Numbered from the stretch's first letter, positions 1 to 10,123 are shown. The stretch is DNA of 64,000 nucleotides from Neorhizobium sp. NCHU2750 (GCF_003597675.1 NZ_CP030832.1:124001-188000), one strand, 5' to 3'. Numbers and translations: made by a program. The notes: generated by a model from the letters alone, not told the origin.

Positions 1-1299
1 CAGGTTTCAGACATCCTTCCTTCAGGCCTAGGGTATCTCGTTCGGTTAGGTGACGGTTGCGATGATGAGTTCTTCGACTACGTCATCGTAGCGACGGGTC
101 ATAGCTTCCCATCCGCACCAGAAATCGCACCAGGTTACTTCGAGGCTCCGTGGCCTGCGTATGCCTTGAAATCGATACCCAGTGGCAAAATCGGTGTGCT
201 TGGTACGTCGCTCAGCGCCATCGACGCAGTCATGACGGTCGCCACCTCATTCGGGCACTTTGTCCGAAAGGCTGATGGGTTTCTCCTCTACCAGATCGAC
301 GAGGGTCACGAGCGGTTTGGGGTCTCGATGATGTCCCGAAAAGGGCTTCTTCCAGAGGCCGATTTCTACTTTCCGATCCCCTATGAAAAGCCGAAGATCT
401 GTACCGCAGAGGCCGTTTCGGATCGCGTAAAGCTGGGAAGCGGCGGCCTTCTTGACGCCGTGTTCGAACTCTTCCGAGAGGAACTGACGCTTGCTGATCC
501 GCAATACGCTCGGGATATCGGCCTTCAAGATCTAACGGTCGATACGTTCGCGGCCGCCTACTACGGTATGAGAGATAAGTGCAATCCATTCGAATGGGCG
601 GCGGCCAATCTCAAGGAAGCCAAAGGGAATTACAGGAAGCAGCAAACCGTCGCGTGGCGGTATGCGATCCTCATCACCCACGAAATCATCGAGAGTGCAG
701 TCGGCCATTTCACCGCCGATGACCTCGTCCGTTTCAACCGGTCCTTCAAGAGCATTTTTGCTGACGATTATGCCACCGTGCCACACCTATCGATCGAGCG
801 CCTCCTTGCGCTGCATGACGCGGGCAGGCTCGACATTATCGCGCTGGGTGACCAGTCAGCGATTTCCCACGCCGAACTTGAGAGAGGCGCGACCCTGACT
901 TTTGCGGGTGGGACACTGCGGTTTGATACTTTCATCGATGCGACTAGCCAGAAAACCAAGTCTGCTGACGATCTGCCGTTTCCGTCACTAAAAGAGCACG
1001 GCCTCGTCTCGCACGCCCGAACGATCACGCCGCGTGGCAATCAAAGGCGTACAGGGGGTATTGACGTCGATGATCACTGTCGGCCTTTAATCGCCGGCAT
1101 AAAACCGGTCCGGCGGCTCTACATTCCGGCGATTTCTTATCTGCTTCACAAACGGCCCTTTGTTCAGGGCATCACCAGTGCTGCAGAACTCGGACAGACA
1201 GTAGCTCGATCAATCATCACGGATATTATGCGGCCAACCCGCAGTCGTCGCGCTCCGCGAGCAACCAGGTCGATGATAGGGATCGCCGAAATTGCGTGA
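1..1299 (+). CDS. FAD/NAD(P)-binding protein, 5' end outside the window
   Basis: The reading frame is open from the first base to the stop at 1297-1299, so the true start lies upstream; a TTG at 166 is only an internal codon. The 432 visible residues contain an FDYVIVATGH segment (about residues 25-34), typical of the second strand motif of FAD-dependent oxidoreductases. A GVLGTSLSAIDAV segment (about 65-77) reads as a Rossmann dinucleotide-binding loop. This arrangement fits the FAD-NAD(P)-binding family (PF13454 type) of soluble flavoproteins. The substrate cannot be inferred. The N-terminal GxGxxG FAD fingerprint is not visible because of truncation. It is followed by about 580 bases without an intact gene, so it is not obviously co-transcribed with paoA. 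Confidence 0.7.
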   Translation, partial: QVSDILPSGLGYLVRLGDGCDDEFFDYVIVATGHSFPSAPEIAPGYFEAPWPAYALKSIPSGKIGVLGTSLSAIDAVMTVATSFGHFVRKADGFLLYQIDEGHERFGVSMMSRKGLLPEADFYFPIPYEKPKICTAEAVSDRVKLGSGGLLDAVFELFREELTLADPQYARDIGLQDLTVDTFAAAYYGMRDKCNPFEWAAANLKEAKGNYRKQQTVAWRYAILITHEIIESAVGHFTADDLVRFNRSFKSIFADDYATVPHLSIERLLALHDAGRLDIIALGDQSAISHAELERGATLTFAGGTLRFDTFIDATSQKTKSADDLPFPSLKEHGLVSHARTITPRGNQRRTGGIDVDDHCRPLIAGIKPVRRLYIPAISYLLHKRPFVQGITSAAELGQTVARSIITDIMRPTRSRRAPRATRSMIGIAEIA

Positions 1300-1436
1300 T
1301 GGTATCGTGCCGTAGAGGAGTGACGCGGAGGTGAGTGGACGCAGTCAAGGCGCGGCGGCCACCAGATCGCCGGAGAGACATCGGACAAAAGGAGATCCCG
1401 CTTCTGGGCGATGGTACCGAAAAATCGGTGTCGTAA

Positions 1437-1616
1437 TCCGCTTCGATGACCGCTTAACAGCTCTGATTGCCTATTTTGTAGTGAACCCTGTGCGATCTCG
1501 CGCCAAAATCGATCTTGCCGCGACAGCGCGCGCGCCTCGTCGCCGCGGCATGAAAAAATGCTGATCTTGAGCGATGAAGAGCCGGCGTTGAATGTCAGCA
1601 GTATGGCGTCGGACAT
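1437..1616 (-). pseudogene. ackA: Relic of acetate kinase N-terminus
   Basis: Read on the minus strand from an ATG at 1616, the first 21 residues (beginning MSDAILLTFNAGSSSLK) match the N-terminal phosphate-binding signature of acetate kinase, NAGSSSLK. After about 30 residues the similarity leaves this frame and appears to continue in another one (RGKIDFGARSHRVHYK), ending at a stop near 1437. The roughly 370 remaining residues of the enzyme are absent. This is therefore a frameshifted, truncated leftover. The rest of the 1300-1877 gap holds no gene I can support. Confidence 0.6.
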
Positions 1617-1877
1617 ACCAGGCGCCGGTTATGGCGTGTGACCCGAAAGCTCGAGCGGAAACGGTCATTGGCAAGCATGCAGGACAACCGCCAGGCCAAA
1701 GGTACATAGGGCGGCCGATCGGGTCAAAAAGAAGTGACCTCACAGTGGATCGGGAACCTCTCGACGTTTCAATGATTTAGCAAAGAAGTTCGGCAAGGCC
1801 GAATAGGCAGTCACTTCCTCCACCTCACTTGAAACGCCCTACGCCAAGCGGGCATTTTTCAGTCAGCGGAGCCTTTC

Positions 1878-2513
1878 ATGCTGGATGTTACCCCACTCGA
1901 AATATCTCGACGAGACCTTCTTATCTCATCTGTCGCAACGGCTGCAGTTACCGGCGTGGTCGGCGAGGCGACGGCCCAAATCCCAGGACAGAATATGACA
2001 CATAATTCCAAGGTTTCCCTCACCGTCAACGGTGAGCCGAGGTCTCTCGATATAGACAATCGAACCACGTTGCTCGACGCGCTGCGCGAGCACCTGCATC
2101 TGACCGGCACGAAGAAGGGTTGCGACCACGGCCAGTGTGGCGCATGCACGGTGGTCGTGGATGGTCGTCGGATCAATTCCTGCCTGTCACTGGCCGTCAT
2201 GCATGAAGGCGACGAGATCACCACGATCGAGGGCTACGGCGAGCCGGGCAATCTGCATCCGATGCAGGCCGCCTTCGTCAAGCATGACGGGTTCCAGTGC
2301 GGCTATTGCACGCCGGGGCAGATCTGTTCCTCCATCGCCGTGCTCAAGGAAATCGCGGCAAATATCCCGAGCCATGTCACTGGCGACCTTACAGAGACGA
2401 TCGGCGTGTCGCGGGCCGAAATCCGCGAGCGCATGAGCGGCAACATCTGTCGATGCGGCGCCTATTCCAACATCGTGGACGCGATCACCGAAGTTGCGGG
2501 GAGCAAAGCATGA
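1878..2513 (+). CDS. paoA: Aldehyde oxidoreductase, 2Fe-2S subunit (PaoA type)
   Basis: This is the small iron-sulfur subunit of a periplasmic molybdenum aldehyde oxidoreductase of the xanthine oxidase family. The 211 residues begin with a Tat signal carrying SRRDLL at residues 10-15 and a hydrophobic stretch, which predicts export of the folded complex. A plant-type ferredoxin domain follows, with C82, C87, C90 and C102 for the first 2Fe-2S cluster. The all-helical domain has C141, C144, C191 and C193 for the second. Length and layout match E. coli PaoA (about 229 aa). The stop overlaps the paoB start (ATGA). In this family electrons pass from the molybdenum site through the two clusters toward the FAD subunit. 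The physiological aldehyde is unknown. Confidence 0.93.
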   Translation: MLDVTPLEISRRDLLISSVATAAVTGVVGEATAQIPGQNMTHNSKVSLTVNGEPRSLDIDNRTTLLDALREHLHLTGTKKGCDHGQCGACTVVVDGRRINSCLSLAVMHEGDEITTIEGYGEPGNLHPMQAAFVKHDGFQCGYCTPGQICSSIAVLKEIAANIPSHVTGDLTETIGVSRAEIRERMSGNICRCGAYSNIVDAITEVAGSKA

Positions 2514-3460
2514 GAGCCTTTACGTACGAACGCGCATCGTCCGCGACCGCTGCCGCGCAATCGGCTGCGACGAATGCAGGCGCAAAGTTCATCGCTGGCG
2601 GCACCAACCTGCTCGACCTGATGAAGCTCGAAATAGAAACGCCAACGCATCTGATCGACGTCAACGGGCTCAGCCTCGACGCTATCGAGAAAACGGAAAG
2701 CGGCGGCCTGCGCATCGGCGCGCTGGTGCGAAACACCGATCTCGCGTCCCACGAGATTGTCCGCCGCGATTACAGCTTGCTATCGCGCGCGCTTGTCGCC
2801 GGCGCGTCCGGCCAGTTGCGCAACAAGGCGACCACCGCCGGTAACCTTCTGCAAAGGACGCGCTGTCCGTATTTCTACGACACCGCCCAGCCCTGCAACA
2901 AGCGCCAGCCGGGCAGCGGCTGTTCGGCAATCGGCGGCGTGACGCGCCAGCTGGGCGTTGTCGGCACGAGCCAGGCCTGTATCGCCACCCATCCGAGCGA
3001 CATGGCGGTGGCCATGCGGGCGCTCGATGCGGTGGTCGAGACGGTAAAGCCCGACGGCAGCAAGCGGTCGATCCCGGTCGCCGATTTCCATCGCCTCCCG
3101 GGCGATACGCCGCATATCGAGACTGCGCTGGAACAGGGCGAGATGATCACCTCTGTCAGCTTACCAAAGCCTGTCGGCGGCAAACACGTCTACCGCAAGG
3201 TCCGCGATCGAGCTTCCTACGCCTTCGCGCTCGTTTCGGTCGGCGCCATTGTCCAGGAAGATGGCTCGGGCAGCGTTGCCGTCGGCGGTGTGGCGCACAA
3301 GCCCTGGCGGGTCGCAGCCGCCGACGCGGCTCTGCCGCAAGGTGCGAAGGCTGCGGCTGGTGCCCTGATGGCCGATGCCAAGCCGACAGACGAAAACCGT
3401 TTCAAGGTCGCGCTCGTGGAGCGAACGCTTGCCGCCGCACTCGAAGAGGCTAGGGGATAA
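2510..3460 (+). CDS. paoB: Aldehyde oxidoreductase, FAD subunit (PaoB type)
   Basis: This 316-residue protein is the FAD-binding subunit of the PaoABC complex and is almost the same length as E. coli PaoB (318 aa). The FAD-binding loop [11 protein letters not shown] is near residues 29-39, and the second FAD segment [15 protein letters not shown] is near 113-127. The Cys-containing insert [21 protein letters not shown] is the hallmark that separates PaoB-type subunits, which carry an extra 4Fe-4S cluster, from ordinary xanthine dehydrogenase FAD subunits. The ATG at 2510 overlaps the paoA stop by four bases, indicating translational coupling; paoC follows after 3 nt. Confidence 0.92.
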   Translation: MRAFTYERASSATAAAQSAATNAGAKFIAGGTNLLDLMKLEIETPTHLIDVNGLSLDAIEKTESGGLRIGALVRNTDLASHEIVRRDYSLLSRALVAGASGQLRNKATTAGNLLQRTRCPYFYDTAQPCNKRQPGSGCSAIGGVTRQLGVVGTSQACIATHPSDMAVAMRALDAVVETVKPDGSKRSIPVADFHRLPGDTPHIETALEQGEMITSVSLPKPVGGKHVYRKVRDRASYAFALVSVGAIVQEDGSGSVAVGGVAHKPWRVAAADAALPQGAKAAAGALMADAKPTDENRFKVALVERTLAAALEEARG

Positions 3461-3463
3461 GTC

Positions 3464-5668
3464 ATGAAATTCGAAAAGCCAGCAACACGCAACCCGATCG
3501 ACAACCTCACGGTGGTCGGCAAGCCGATCCACCGCATCGACGGCGAACTGAAGACGACCGGCCACGCAAAATATGCCTATGAATGGCATGATCCCGACTT
3601 TCGATACGCCTATGGCTACCCAGTCGGCTCGACTATCGCCAAGGGGCGCATCAAGACCATGGACACCTCCGCTGCGGAGAAAGCAGAGGGTGTCATCGCC
3701 GTCGTTACGACGCTCGACGTCGGCGAACGCGATCTCGGCGCCAAGAACACGGCGAACCTGTTCGGCGGCGAAAAGGTGCAGCACTACCACCAGGCGATTG
3801 CTGTCGTGGTCGCCGAGACGTTCGAAGCCGCGCGCGGGGCAGCCAGCCTCATCAAAGTCGACTATGAGGTCGAGAAGGGCGTCTTCGACCTTTCAGCCGC
3901 AAGGTCCGATGCGAAGAAGCCGAAGGCCGAAGGCGGCACCGAACCGGATTCTGCTGTCGGAGATTTCGCCGGGGCTTTTGCCCAGGCCGCCGTCAGGCTC
4001 GATCAATCCTATACGACGCCGGATCAGGCGCATTCGATGATGGAGCCCTTCGCTTCGATCGCCGCTTGGAACGATGACGCGCTGACGGTCTGGACGTCGA
4101 GCCAGATGATCGACTGGTGGCGCACCGACCTTGCGACGACGCTCGGCATCGACAAGGAAAAAATCCATCTGATGTCGCCCTTCATCGGCGGCGGCTTCGG
4201 TGGCAAACTGTTTTTGCGCGCCGATGCAGTCTTGGCGGCCTACGGCGCAAAAGCCGCGAAGCTGCCGGTCAAGGTAGCACTCCCGCGACCGTTCTTGGTC
4301 AACAACAGCACCCATAGGCCGGCCACGATCCAGCGAATCCGCATCGGCGCCGGCCGTGACGGCAAAATCACCGCGATTGGCCACGAAAGCTGGTCAGGCG
4401 ATCTCCCGAACGGGCAACCGGAAACGGCCGTTATGCAGACCCGACTTCTCTATGCCGGTGAGAACCGGATGACGGCGATGCGGCTTGCGACGCTCGATCT
4501 CCCGGAAGGCAATTCGATGCGCGCGCCGGGCGAGGCGCCCGGTCTGATGGCGCTCGAGATCGCCATAGACGAGATGGCGGAAAAGCTCGGACTGGACCCG
4601 ATCGAGTTTCGCAGGATCAACGACACGCAGGTCGATCCTGAAAAGCCCGAGCGTCCATTCTCGCATCGCAATCTTATCGGATGCATGAAACTCGGCGCGG
4701 AAAAATTCGGCTGGAAGGATCGCGGGAAGCCGGCAACCAGGCGCGAGGGGAGCCTGATGATCGGGATCGGCATGGCAGCCGCCTTCCGCAACAATCTCGT
4801 CCTGCCTTCCGGCGCGCGGGTGAAGCTCGACGCCAAGGGCGACGTCACCGTCGAGACGGACATGACCGATATTGGCACCGGCAGCTATACGATCATCGCC
4901 CAGACAGCTGCGGAAATGATGGGAGTGCCGATGGAAAAGGTCGGTGTGCATCTTGGCGATTCCCGTTTCCCGATCTCCTCCGGTTCGGGGGGCCAGTTCG
5001 GTGCCAACTCCTCGACGTCCGGGGTTTATGCGGCCTGCGTCAAGCTGCGAGAGGCGGTGGCACAAAAGCTCGGCTTCAATTCCGAGAATGTTGTCTTTGA
5101 AGGCGGCCAGGTGCGTTCTGGTAACCGGTCCGTGCCGCTGTCCGAGGCGGCCGGTGAGGATGGGCTCGTCGGCGAAGACACGATGGAGTGGGGCGATCTC
5201 ACCAAGACACACCAGCAATCGACCTTTGGCGCGCATTTCGTCGAGGTTGGCGTCGATGTCGCGACCGGGGAAATCCGGCTTCGGCGGATGCTGGCGGTTT
5301 GCGCCGCCGGCCGTATCCTCAACCCGATCACGGCTCGCAGCCAGGTGATCGGCGCAATGACGATGGGCGCCGGACTTGCGCTGTCGGAGGAACTTTCCGT
5401 CGATAAGCGGCGCGGCTTCTTCGTCAACCACGATCTCGCCGGCTACGAGGTGGCCGTCCATGCCGACATTCCGCATCAGGAAGTTATCTTCATGGACGAG
5501 ACCGATCCGATGTCGTCGCCGATGAAGGCAAAGGGCATCGGCGAGCTTGGGCTATGCGGCGTCTCGGCGGCGATCGCTAACGCGGTGTACAACGCGACAG
5601 GCATTCGGGTGCGCGATTACCCGGTGACGCTCGACAAGCTCATCGGTGAATTGCCCGACGTCGCGTGA
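3464..5668 (+). CDS. paoC: Aldehyde oxidoreductase, molybdenum-binding subunit (PaoC type)
   Basis: This 734-residue catalytic subunit carries the molybdopterin cytosine dinucleotide cofactor and oxidises aldehydes to carboxylic acids. It starts with the family signature GKPIHRIDGELKTTGHAKYAYEW. It has the GGGFGGK molybdopterin loop (about residue 243), the NSMRAPGEAPG segment and a C-terminal KGIGELGLCGV segment whose Glu is the general base of this enzyme family. The gene follows paoB by 3 nt, so paoABC form one operon. The MCD-insertion chaperone gene (paoD/xdhC type), which follows in E. coli, is not present here and must be supplied from elsewhere. Confidence 0.94.
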   Translation: MKFEKPATRNPIDNLTVVGKPIHRIDGELKTTGHAKYAYEWHDPDFRYAYGYPVGSTIAKGRIKTMDTSAAEKAEGVIAVVTTLDVGERDLGAKNTANLFGGEKVQHYHQAIAVVVAETFEAARGAASLIKVDYEVEKGVFDLSAARSDAKKPKAEGGTEPDSAVGDFAGAFAQAAVRLDQSYTTPDQAHSMMEPFASIAAWNDDALTVWTSSQMIDWWRTDLATTLGIDKEKIHLMSPFIGGGFGGKLFLRADAVLAAYGAKAAKLPVKVALPRPFLVNNSTHRPATIQRIRIGAGRDGKITAIGHESWSGDLPNGQPETAVMQTRLLYAGENRMTAMRLATLDLPEGNSMRAPGEAPGLMALEIAIDEMAEKLGLDPIEFRRINDTQVDPEKPERPFSHRNLIGCMKLGAEKFGWKDRGKPATRREGSLMIGIGMAAAFRNNLVLPSGARVKLDAKGDVTVETDMTDIGTGSYTIIAQTAAEMMGVPMEKVGVHLGDSRFPISSGSGGQFGANSSTSGVYAACVKLREAVAQKLGFNSENVVFEGGQVRSGNRSVPLSEAAGEDGLVGEDTMEWGDLTKTHQQSTFGAHFVEVGVDVATGEIRLRRMLAVCAAGRILNPITARSQVIGAMTMGAGLALSEELSVDKRRGFFVNHDLAGYEVAVHADIPHQEVIFMDETDPMSSPMKAKGIGELGLCGVSAAIANAVYNATGIRVRDYPVTLDKLIGELPDVA

Positions 5669-5881
5669 GGCGGTTCGACAATATGGGCTGGGACAAATAG
5701 CTGTCCCAGCGGTCGTATTTCATGGTCTCACTATGTCAAAGCCACTTAGGTGCCTGAGTCGAAGCGACTGCGCTCTCACTCACCAGGGACCTTTCAAATC
5801 CGATGAATTGATTCTGAGCGACAGAGCGTTGCCGTGCCTGTCTTCCCAGGAAGCAGCATTCTTGGAGTTTGCTTTCCCAAC

Positions 5882-6610
5882 ATGTTTCCGATCTGGTTTC
5901 ATTGCCTCGCCATAGCCTTCGTCTCGCTTGGCTTTCTCTGCGCCGTCATCATCGTGATCGATGTCGTTCGACGACCTCAGCCAATGGGCATCATGAATAT
6001 CGTCTGGCCAGTCACTGCGCTTTTCGGGACCGTGCCGCTGCTCGTGTTCTACTTACGCGCCGGCCGAAGCCCAGGGGCTGAAACCGCGGACGGTCATCAC
6101 GAGCACCATCATCATATGAAAACCTCCACGCCGCGTGCCTTGGCGGTTGCCAAGGGCGCACTTCATTGCGGGAGCGGTTGCACGCTCGGCGACATTGCGG
6201 CCGAGTGGCTCGCCTTCATGGTGCCCTCTGTTGCAATAACATTCGGCTGGCAGTGGCTTTTTACGGAAAAGATGTTCGCGGTCTGGGTGCTGGATTTCCT
6301 GTTCGCCTTCATTCTCGGCATCGTGTTTCAGTATTTTGCCATCGCGCCGATGCGAAACCTGTCTGTCGGTGACGGGGTAATGACTGCGCTCAAGGCGGAT
6401 GCGCTGTCGCTGATAGCATGGCAGATCGGGATGTATGGCGGGATGGCGTTGCTGCAGTTTGTTATCTTTCCCGCCCAGTTTGGGGTGCGGGCGCAAGTCG
6501 ACAGCGCGGAATTCTGGTTCGCCATGCAGATCGCGATGATATGCGGCTTCGTTACCAGCTATCCGATCAACTGGTATCTGGTCTCATCCGGCATCAAGGA
6601 ACCGATGTAG
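5882..6610 (+). CDS. DUF4396 integral membrane protein
   Basis: This 242-residue protein starts at MFPIWFHCLAIAF. Upstream in-frame residues look like leader sequence, so the ATG at 5882 is preferred. It has two N-terminal membrane segments, then a His-rich spacer (GHHEHHHH), the family motif HCGSGCTLGDIAAEW and four or so further membrane segments. The Cys/His motif and His-rich loop suggest metal interaction, but the function of DUF4396 is not known to me. It stands about 210 nt after paoC on the same strand and may be transcribed alone. Confidence 0.8.
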   Translation: MFPIWFHCLAIAFVSLGFLCAVIIVIDVVRRPQPMGIMNIVWPVTALFGTVPLLVFYLRAGRSPGAETADGHHEHHHHMKTSTPRALAVAKGALHCGSGCTLGDIAAEWLAFMVPSVAITFGWQWLFTEKMFAVWVLDFLFAFILGIVFQYFAIAPMRNLSVGDGVMTALKADALSLIAWQIGMYGGMALLQFVIFPAQFGVRAQVDSAEFWFAMQIAMICGFVTSYPINWYLVSSGIKEPM

Positions 6611-6652
6611 CGGCGGGCGCTAGAGACCTCGGCAATACGAAGCGCTCCATCC

Positions 6653-8929
6653 CTAGGCCTCGATCCGCACGGGGATGGCCTTGGAGGCCGGCGTCTTCGA
6701 CAGCTCGTCGTGATGATCGATGGCGTTCAACACGTTGGCCTCTGGATAGTAGGCGCCAATCGTGCCCTTTGGCAGATTGTGAGGCGTGACAACAAGCCCA
6801 CCCAGTTCGCGGCGCACACCATCGCCGAAGTCGCTCACCAGTTTGACGACCTGGCCCTTCTTCAATCCCGCCGCCTCGATATCGGAAGCGCTCATTAGCA
6901 GCACGTCGCGCGTTCCCTCGATGCCACGAAAACGATCTGAGTAGCCATAGATCGTCGTGTTGAACTGGTCGTTAGAGCGCATGGTGATCAATCGGAAGCG
7001 GCCATCGGCATCTTCGAAGTCGAGCGCGTTCAACTGCTTCGGCGTGGTGAAGACGGCCTTCTTTTCCGGGGTGTGCCAGATCCGCTCGTGGGCACCATTG
7101 CCGCGATAGAAGCCGCCGGGCTCGAACATGCGTGCATTGAAATCCTTGAAATCCTTGGGGTAGGTGAATTCGATCAGGTCCCGCACCAGGCTGTAGTCAC
7201 CCGTCCACTCGTCCCATTTGAGTTTAGAACTTGCTTCGAGCGCCGCCTTGGCAATGCCGGCGACGATGGCGAGTTCGCTCTTCAGGTGCCTTGAGGCCGG
7301 CGGACGTTTGCCGATGGAGCCGGAGATGTGGGAAAAGCTGTCTTCCGTCGTCACCGACTGGTTCCCCGTCGCCTGTTCATCGATCTCCAGCCGCGAGAGG
7401 CATGGCAGGATGTAGGCGTCCTTGCCGGGAAAGAGATGGCTGCGGTTGAGCTTGGTCGAGACGATCACCGTCAGCTCCTGATCCGCCCAGGCGCGCTCCA
7501 TCTCCTTCTGCTCGGGAACGGCGCGCACGAGATTGCCGCCGAGAGAGATGAAGGCCTTGATCTTGCCGGCCATCAGGCCCTTTACCGCGTCGACGATCGT
7601 GGTTCCGTCTTCGGTCGGCGGGTCGAAGTCGAAGAACTGCTTCAACTTGTCCATCGGGATGAGTTTGGCCTTTTCGGCAATTCCGACCGTCCTCTGCCCC
7701 TGCACGTTGGAGTGCCCGCGCACGGGACAGCAACCGGCACCCTCGCGACCGATATTACCGCATAGCATCAGCAGATTAACGACCATTCCGACGTTCAGCG
7801 CACCTTGCGAATGCTGGGTCAGGCCCATGCCGTAGACGCCGATGACACGCTCGGCGCCGATATAGATCTCGCCTGCCTTTCGCAGATCGGCTTCGGTCAA
7901 TCCGCTCTCGCGTTCGATGTCGCTCCATGGTGTCTCACGGACCATGGCGATAAAGCTGTCGAAGCCAGTCGTGTGCTTATCGATGAAATCGACGTCGAGA
8001 ACGCGTTGCGAGCCGCTTGCCACGGCCGCGTCGTCTGCCTCGATCACCACCTTGCAAAGCCCGAGGATCGCCGCAATGTCGCCGCCGGCGCGGACCTGGA
8101 GATATTGGTCGGAAATCGGCGTCTCGTGCCCGGTCAGCATGTCGAAGGGACTTTGCGGATTGACGAAGGATACCAGCCCCTGCTCGATCACCGGATTGAA
8201 GGTGACGATGCGTGCCCCGCGCTTTTTTGCCTCCTGCAATGGATGTAAAAATCGGGGGCTGTTGGAGCCAGGGTTCTGGCCGAAGAAGAAGAATGCGTCA
8301 GCCTTTTCGAGGTCGTCCCAAACCACGGTGCCGACCGGCGAGCCGATCACCTTGTTCAACCCGACCGACGTCGTCTCGTGGCACATGTTCGAGCTCTGCG
8401 GCAGGTTGTTGTTGCCGTAGACGCGTGCCAACAGGGCATAGAGATAGGATGCTTCCAGCCCGGCATGACCGGAAGAATAGAAGACGACGCTCTCTTTCGG
8501 CAGGCCTCTGAGAGTAGCGCCGATCTTGTCGAACGCCTCGTCCCACGTCACCTCGACATAGCGGTCCGTGCCAGCGTCGTAGCGCAGGGGATGCGTCAGG
8601 CGGCCGGTCTTTTCCAGATCATAGTCCTTCCAGCCGAGCAGTTCGCTCACAGTGTGGTCGTTCCAGAAATCCGGCGTGCAGCGCGCGCTGGTGAGATCAG
8701 ACAGGGTCGCCTTGGCGCCGTTCTCGCAGAACTCGAAGGGGTGATAGTTCACCGGCTTCGGCCAGGCGCAGGAGACGCACATGAAGCCGCCCGGCTTGTT
8801 CTGGCGCGCGAGTTCCTCAATCACGGCGGCGGGCGGCTGGGTGCCGCCATAGATGCGCGCCACGGACTTTACCGAGCCCCAGCCGCCGGCAGGACCCTCG
8901 GACTCTGGATTTTTGATTGTGTCGGCCAT
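6653..8929 (-). CDS. FdhF/YdeP-family molybdopterin oxidoreductase
   Basis: This 758-residue protein resembles the alpha subunit of formate dehydrogenases and E. coli YdeP, a cytoplasmic protein linked to acid stress. It lacks a Tat leader. The N-terminal region has CVSCAWPKP, in place of the four-Cys 4Fe-4S motif of true FdhF. It is followed by molybdopterin-guanine-dinucleotide segments such as FFGQNPGSNSPRFLHPL, and a C-terminal dinucleotide-binding domain (RSNDQFNTTIYGYSDR, GQVVKLVSDFGDG). No selenocysteine codon is seen. It lies 70 nt downstream of the catalase-like gene on the same strand and may share the stress promoter there. The natural substrate is unknown. Confidence 0.88.
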   Translation of the reverse strand: MADTIKNPESEGPAGGWGSVKSVARIYGGTQPPAAVIEELARQNKPGGFMCVSCAWPKPVNYHPFEFCENGAKATLSDLTSARCTPDFWNDHTVSELLGWKDYDLEKTGRLTHPLRYDAGTDRYVEVTWDEAFDKIGATLRGLPKESVVFYSSGHAGLEASYLYALLARVYGNNNLPQSSNMCHETTSVGLNKVIGSPVGTVVWDDLEKADAFFFFGQNPGSNSPRFLHPLQEAKKRGARIVTFNPVIEQGLVSFVNPQSPFDMLTGHETPISDQYLQVRAGGDIAAILGLCKVVIEADDAAVASGSQRVLDVDFIDKHTTGFDSFIAMVRETPWSDIERESGLTEADLRKAGEIYIGAERVIGVYGMGLTQHSQGALNVGMVVNLLMLCGNIGREGAGCCPVRGHSNVQGQRTVGIAEKAKLIPMDKLKQFFDFDPPTEDGTTIVDAVKGLMAGKIKAFISLGGNLVRAVPEQKEMERAWADQELTVIVSTKLNRSHLFPGKDAYILPCLSRLEIDEQATGNQSVTTEDSFSHISGSIGKRPPASRHLKSELAIVAGIAKAALEASSKLKWDEWTGDYSLVRDLIEFTYPKDFKDFNARMFEPGGFYRGNGAHERIWHTPEKKAVFTTPKQLNALDFEDADGRFRLITMRSNDQFNTTIYGYSDRFRGIEGTRDVLLMSASDIEAAGLKKGQVVKLVSDFGDGVRRELGGLVVTPHNLPKGTIGAYYPEANVLNAIDHHDELSKTPASKAIPVRIEA

Positions 8930-8999
8930 GTCAGGCGCCTCTACCGCGAAATGTGAGAATTGTCACCGTGATCGGCGACGCTTTGCAGCTCGATCGTCT

Positions 9000-10073
9000 C
9001 TACTGCTGCGGCTCGTGGAACGGGCAGCCGTTGAATGTCGCACGGAACTGGGCCGAATGTTCGTAAGGCAGCTTGCGGGCGCGGTTGATGTTGCCGAGCG
9101 GCTGGTGGGCGGCGAGCCCAGTCCAGACGCTAAACCGCATCTCCTCGTCCACCTTGCGAACCTTGTCGTCGCTCCAGCTGTCCTGCGGCACGGCGGTCAC
9201 CGTCGCGACAGTGACGAAGGGCGCATCCTCTTCCTTCCACTCTACCGTAGGGTCTTCGATCGGCTGTGCATCGGTGTCACGACAGAGCTGGACCTGAAAC
9301 TCCCATTCGCCGCGTGTTTCCTGCATCTCCGCCCGAACGGTTTCGCGGATCGCATCTTCCCGCACGCTGGCGTCGATCAAGGTGCCGGTCCGCTGCGTCA
9401 GATCGGCGGAGACTGGCTTCAGGCGAAACTTGGCGACATAATCGCCGTAGCGGAAGGGCGTGACGCTGAAATAGGTCTCTCCGAGGGGATCCAGATTGGG
9501 TGCGCCGCCGAGAGACTGGATGGTCGGGCTGGCGACACCGACGGCTGCAAGTCCCTGATTGACTGTTTGCAGCACGCTCGACAGGACGGTCTTGGTGCCT
9601 TCCATCCGGTCCGTCGTCCTGGCGAGGAGCTTTAGGCTGGAGAGAAATTTCTCGGCATCCGGTGCTTGAAACACAGGACCGTTGACCATGACGAAATCCT
9701 GGCTGTCACCATCCGCACCGGGAAGGCGGGGGCCGACGGCTCCAACCACCTTTATCGCCAGACCGCGCGGCAACGAGATGGCATCCGGAAGGATATCGCC
9801 GGCATTGGTGGAGAGCCGCAGATAGACCTTGTGCTCCCCGGCGCCCGCGAACAGGCCTTGGGCGAATTCCGGTGGCAGTCCATCGTTGACGATCATCGTG
9901 CCCTCGATAATGCCATGCGACTTGGCATGGACGGAGCGGACGGCATAGCCGTAGTCCTTCGCTGTCCTATCGAGAATGACGTCGAACTGATCGATCAACC
10001 CGGCGATAACCTTTGGCTCGTCGGGTTTGATGGTCTCAAGGTCGGGGGAAAATCGGACGGGTGCAACAGTCAT
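9000..10073 (-). CDS. Catalase-like heme protein (SrpA type)
   Basis: This 357-residue protein belongs to the small catalase-related family, shorter than classical catalases (about 480 or more). Recognisable pieces are HAKSHGIIEGTM near residue 49, where classical catalases carry the distal His. SLPRGLAIKVVG and SQDFVMVNGPVF sit mid-protein, and a C-terminal RARKLPYEHSAQFR supplies the proximal heme-ligand Tyr with its upstream Arg. It probably breaks down peroxides in the cytoplasm; no signal peptide is seen. A GGAAC-N18-GTT element precedes it by about 25 nt, and the YdeP-like gene follows by 70 nt. Confidence 0.82.
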   Translation of the reverse strand: MTVAPVRFSPDLETIKPDEPKVIAGLIDQFDVILDRTAKDYGYAVRSVHAKSHGIIEGTMIVNDGLPPEFAQGLFAGAGEHKVYLRLSTNAGDILPDAISLPRGLAIKVVGAVGPRLPGADGDSQDFVMVNGPVFQAPDAEKFLSSLKLLARTTDRMEGTKTVLSSVLQTVNQGLAAVGVASPTIQSLGGAPNLDPLGETYFSVTPFRYGDYVAKFRLKPVSADLTQRTGTLIDASVREDAIRETVRAEMQETRGEWEFQVQLCRDTDAQPIEDPTVEWKEEDAPFVTVATVTAVPQDSWSDDKVRKVDEEMRFSVWTGLAAHQPLGNINRARKLPYEHSAQFRATFNGCPFHEPQQ

Positions 10074-10097
10074 GCGGAACTCCGTGAAAGAGAAGAG

Positions 10098-10123
10098 AAC
10101 GCTGCACGTAGACCGACGGTTCC
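10098..10123 (-). promoter_or_regulatory. Candidate EcfG/RpoE2-type stress promoter of the catalase-like gene
   Basis: On the minus strand GGAAC (10119-10123) is followed after 18 nt by GTT (10098-10100). This matches the alphaproteobacterial general-stress sigma consensus (GGAAC, 16-19 nt, GTT/TT). The start codon is 25 nt downstream, leaving room for a short leader. Confidence 0.55.

Noticed and set aside
5646..5915. An 89-residue plus-strand frame overlapping the end of paoC
   Set aside because: It overlaps paoC and the DUF4396 start, has no ribosome-binding site, and its composition is not protein-like.
7073..8956. Several long plus-strand frames opposite the YdeP-like gene
   Set aside because: They are antisense shadows of a clear 758-residue molybdopterin oxidoreductase gene.
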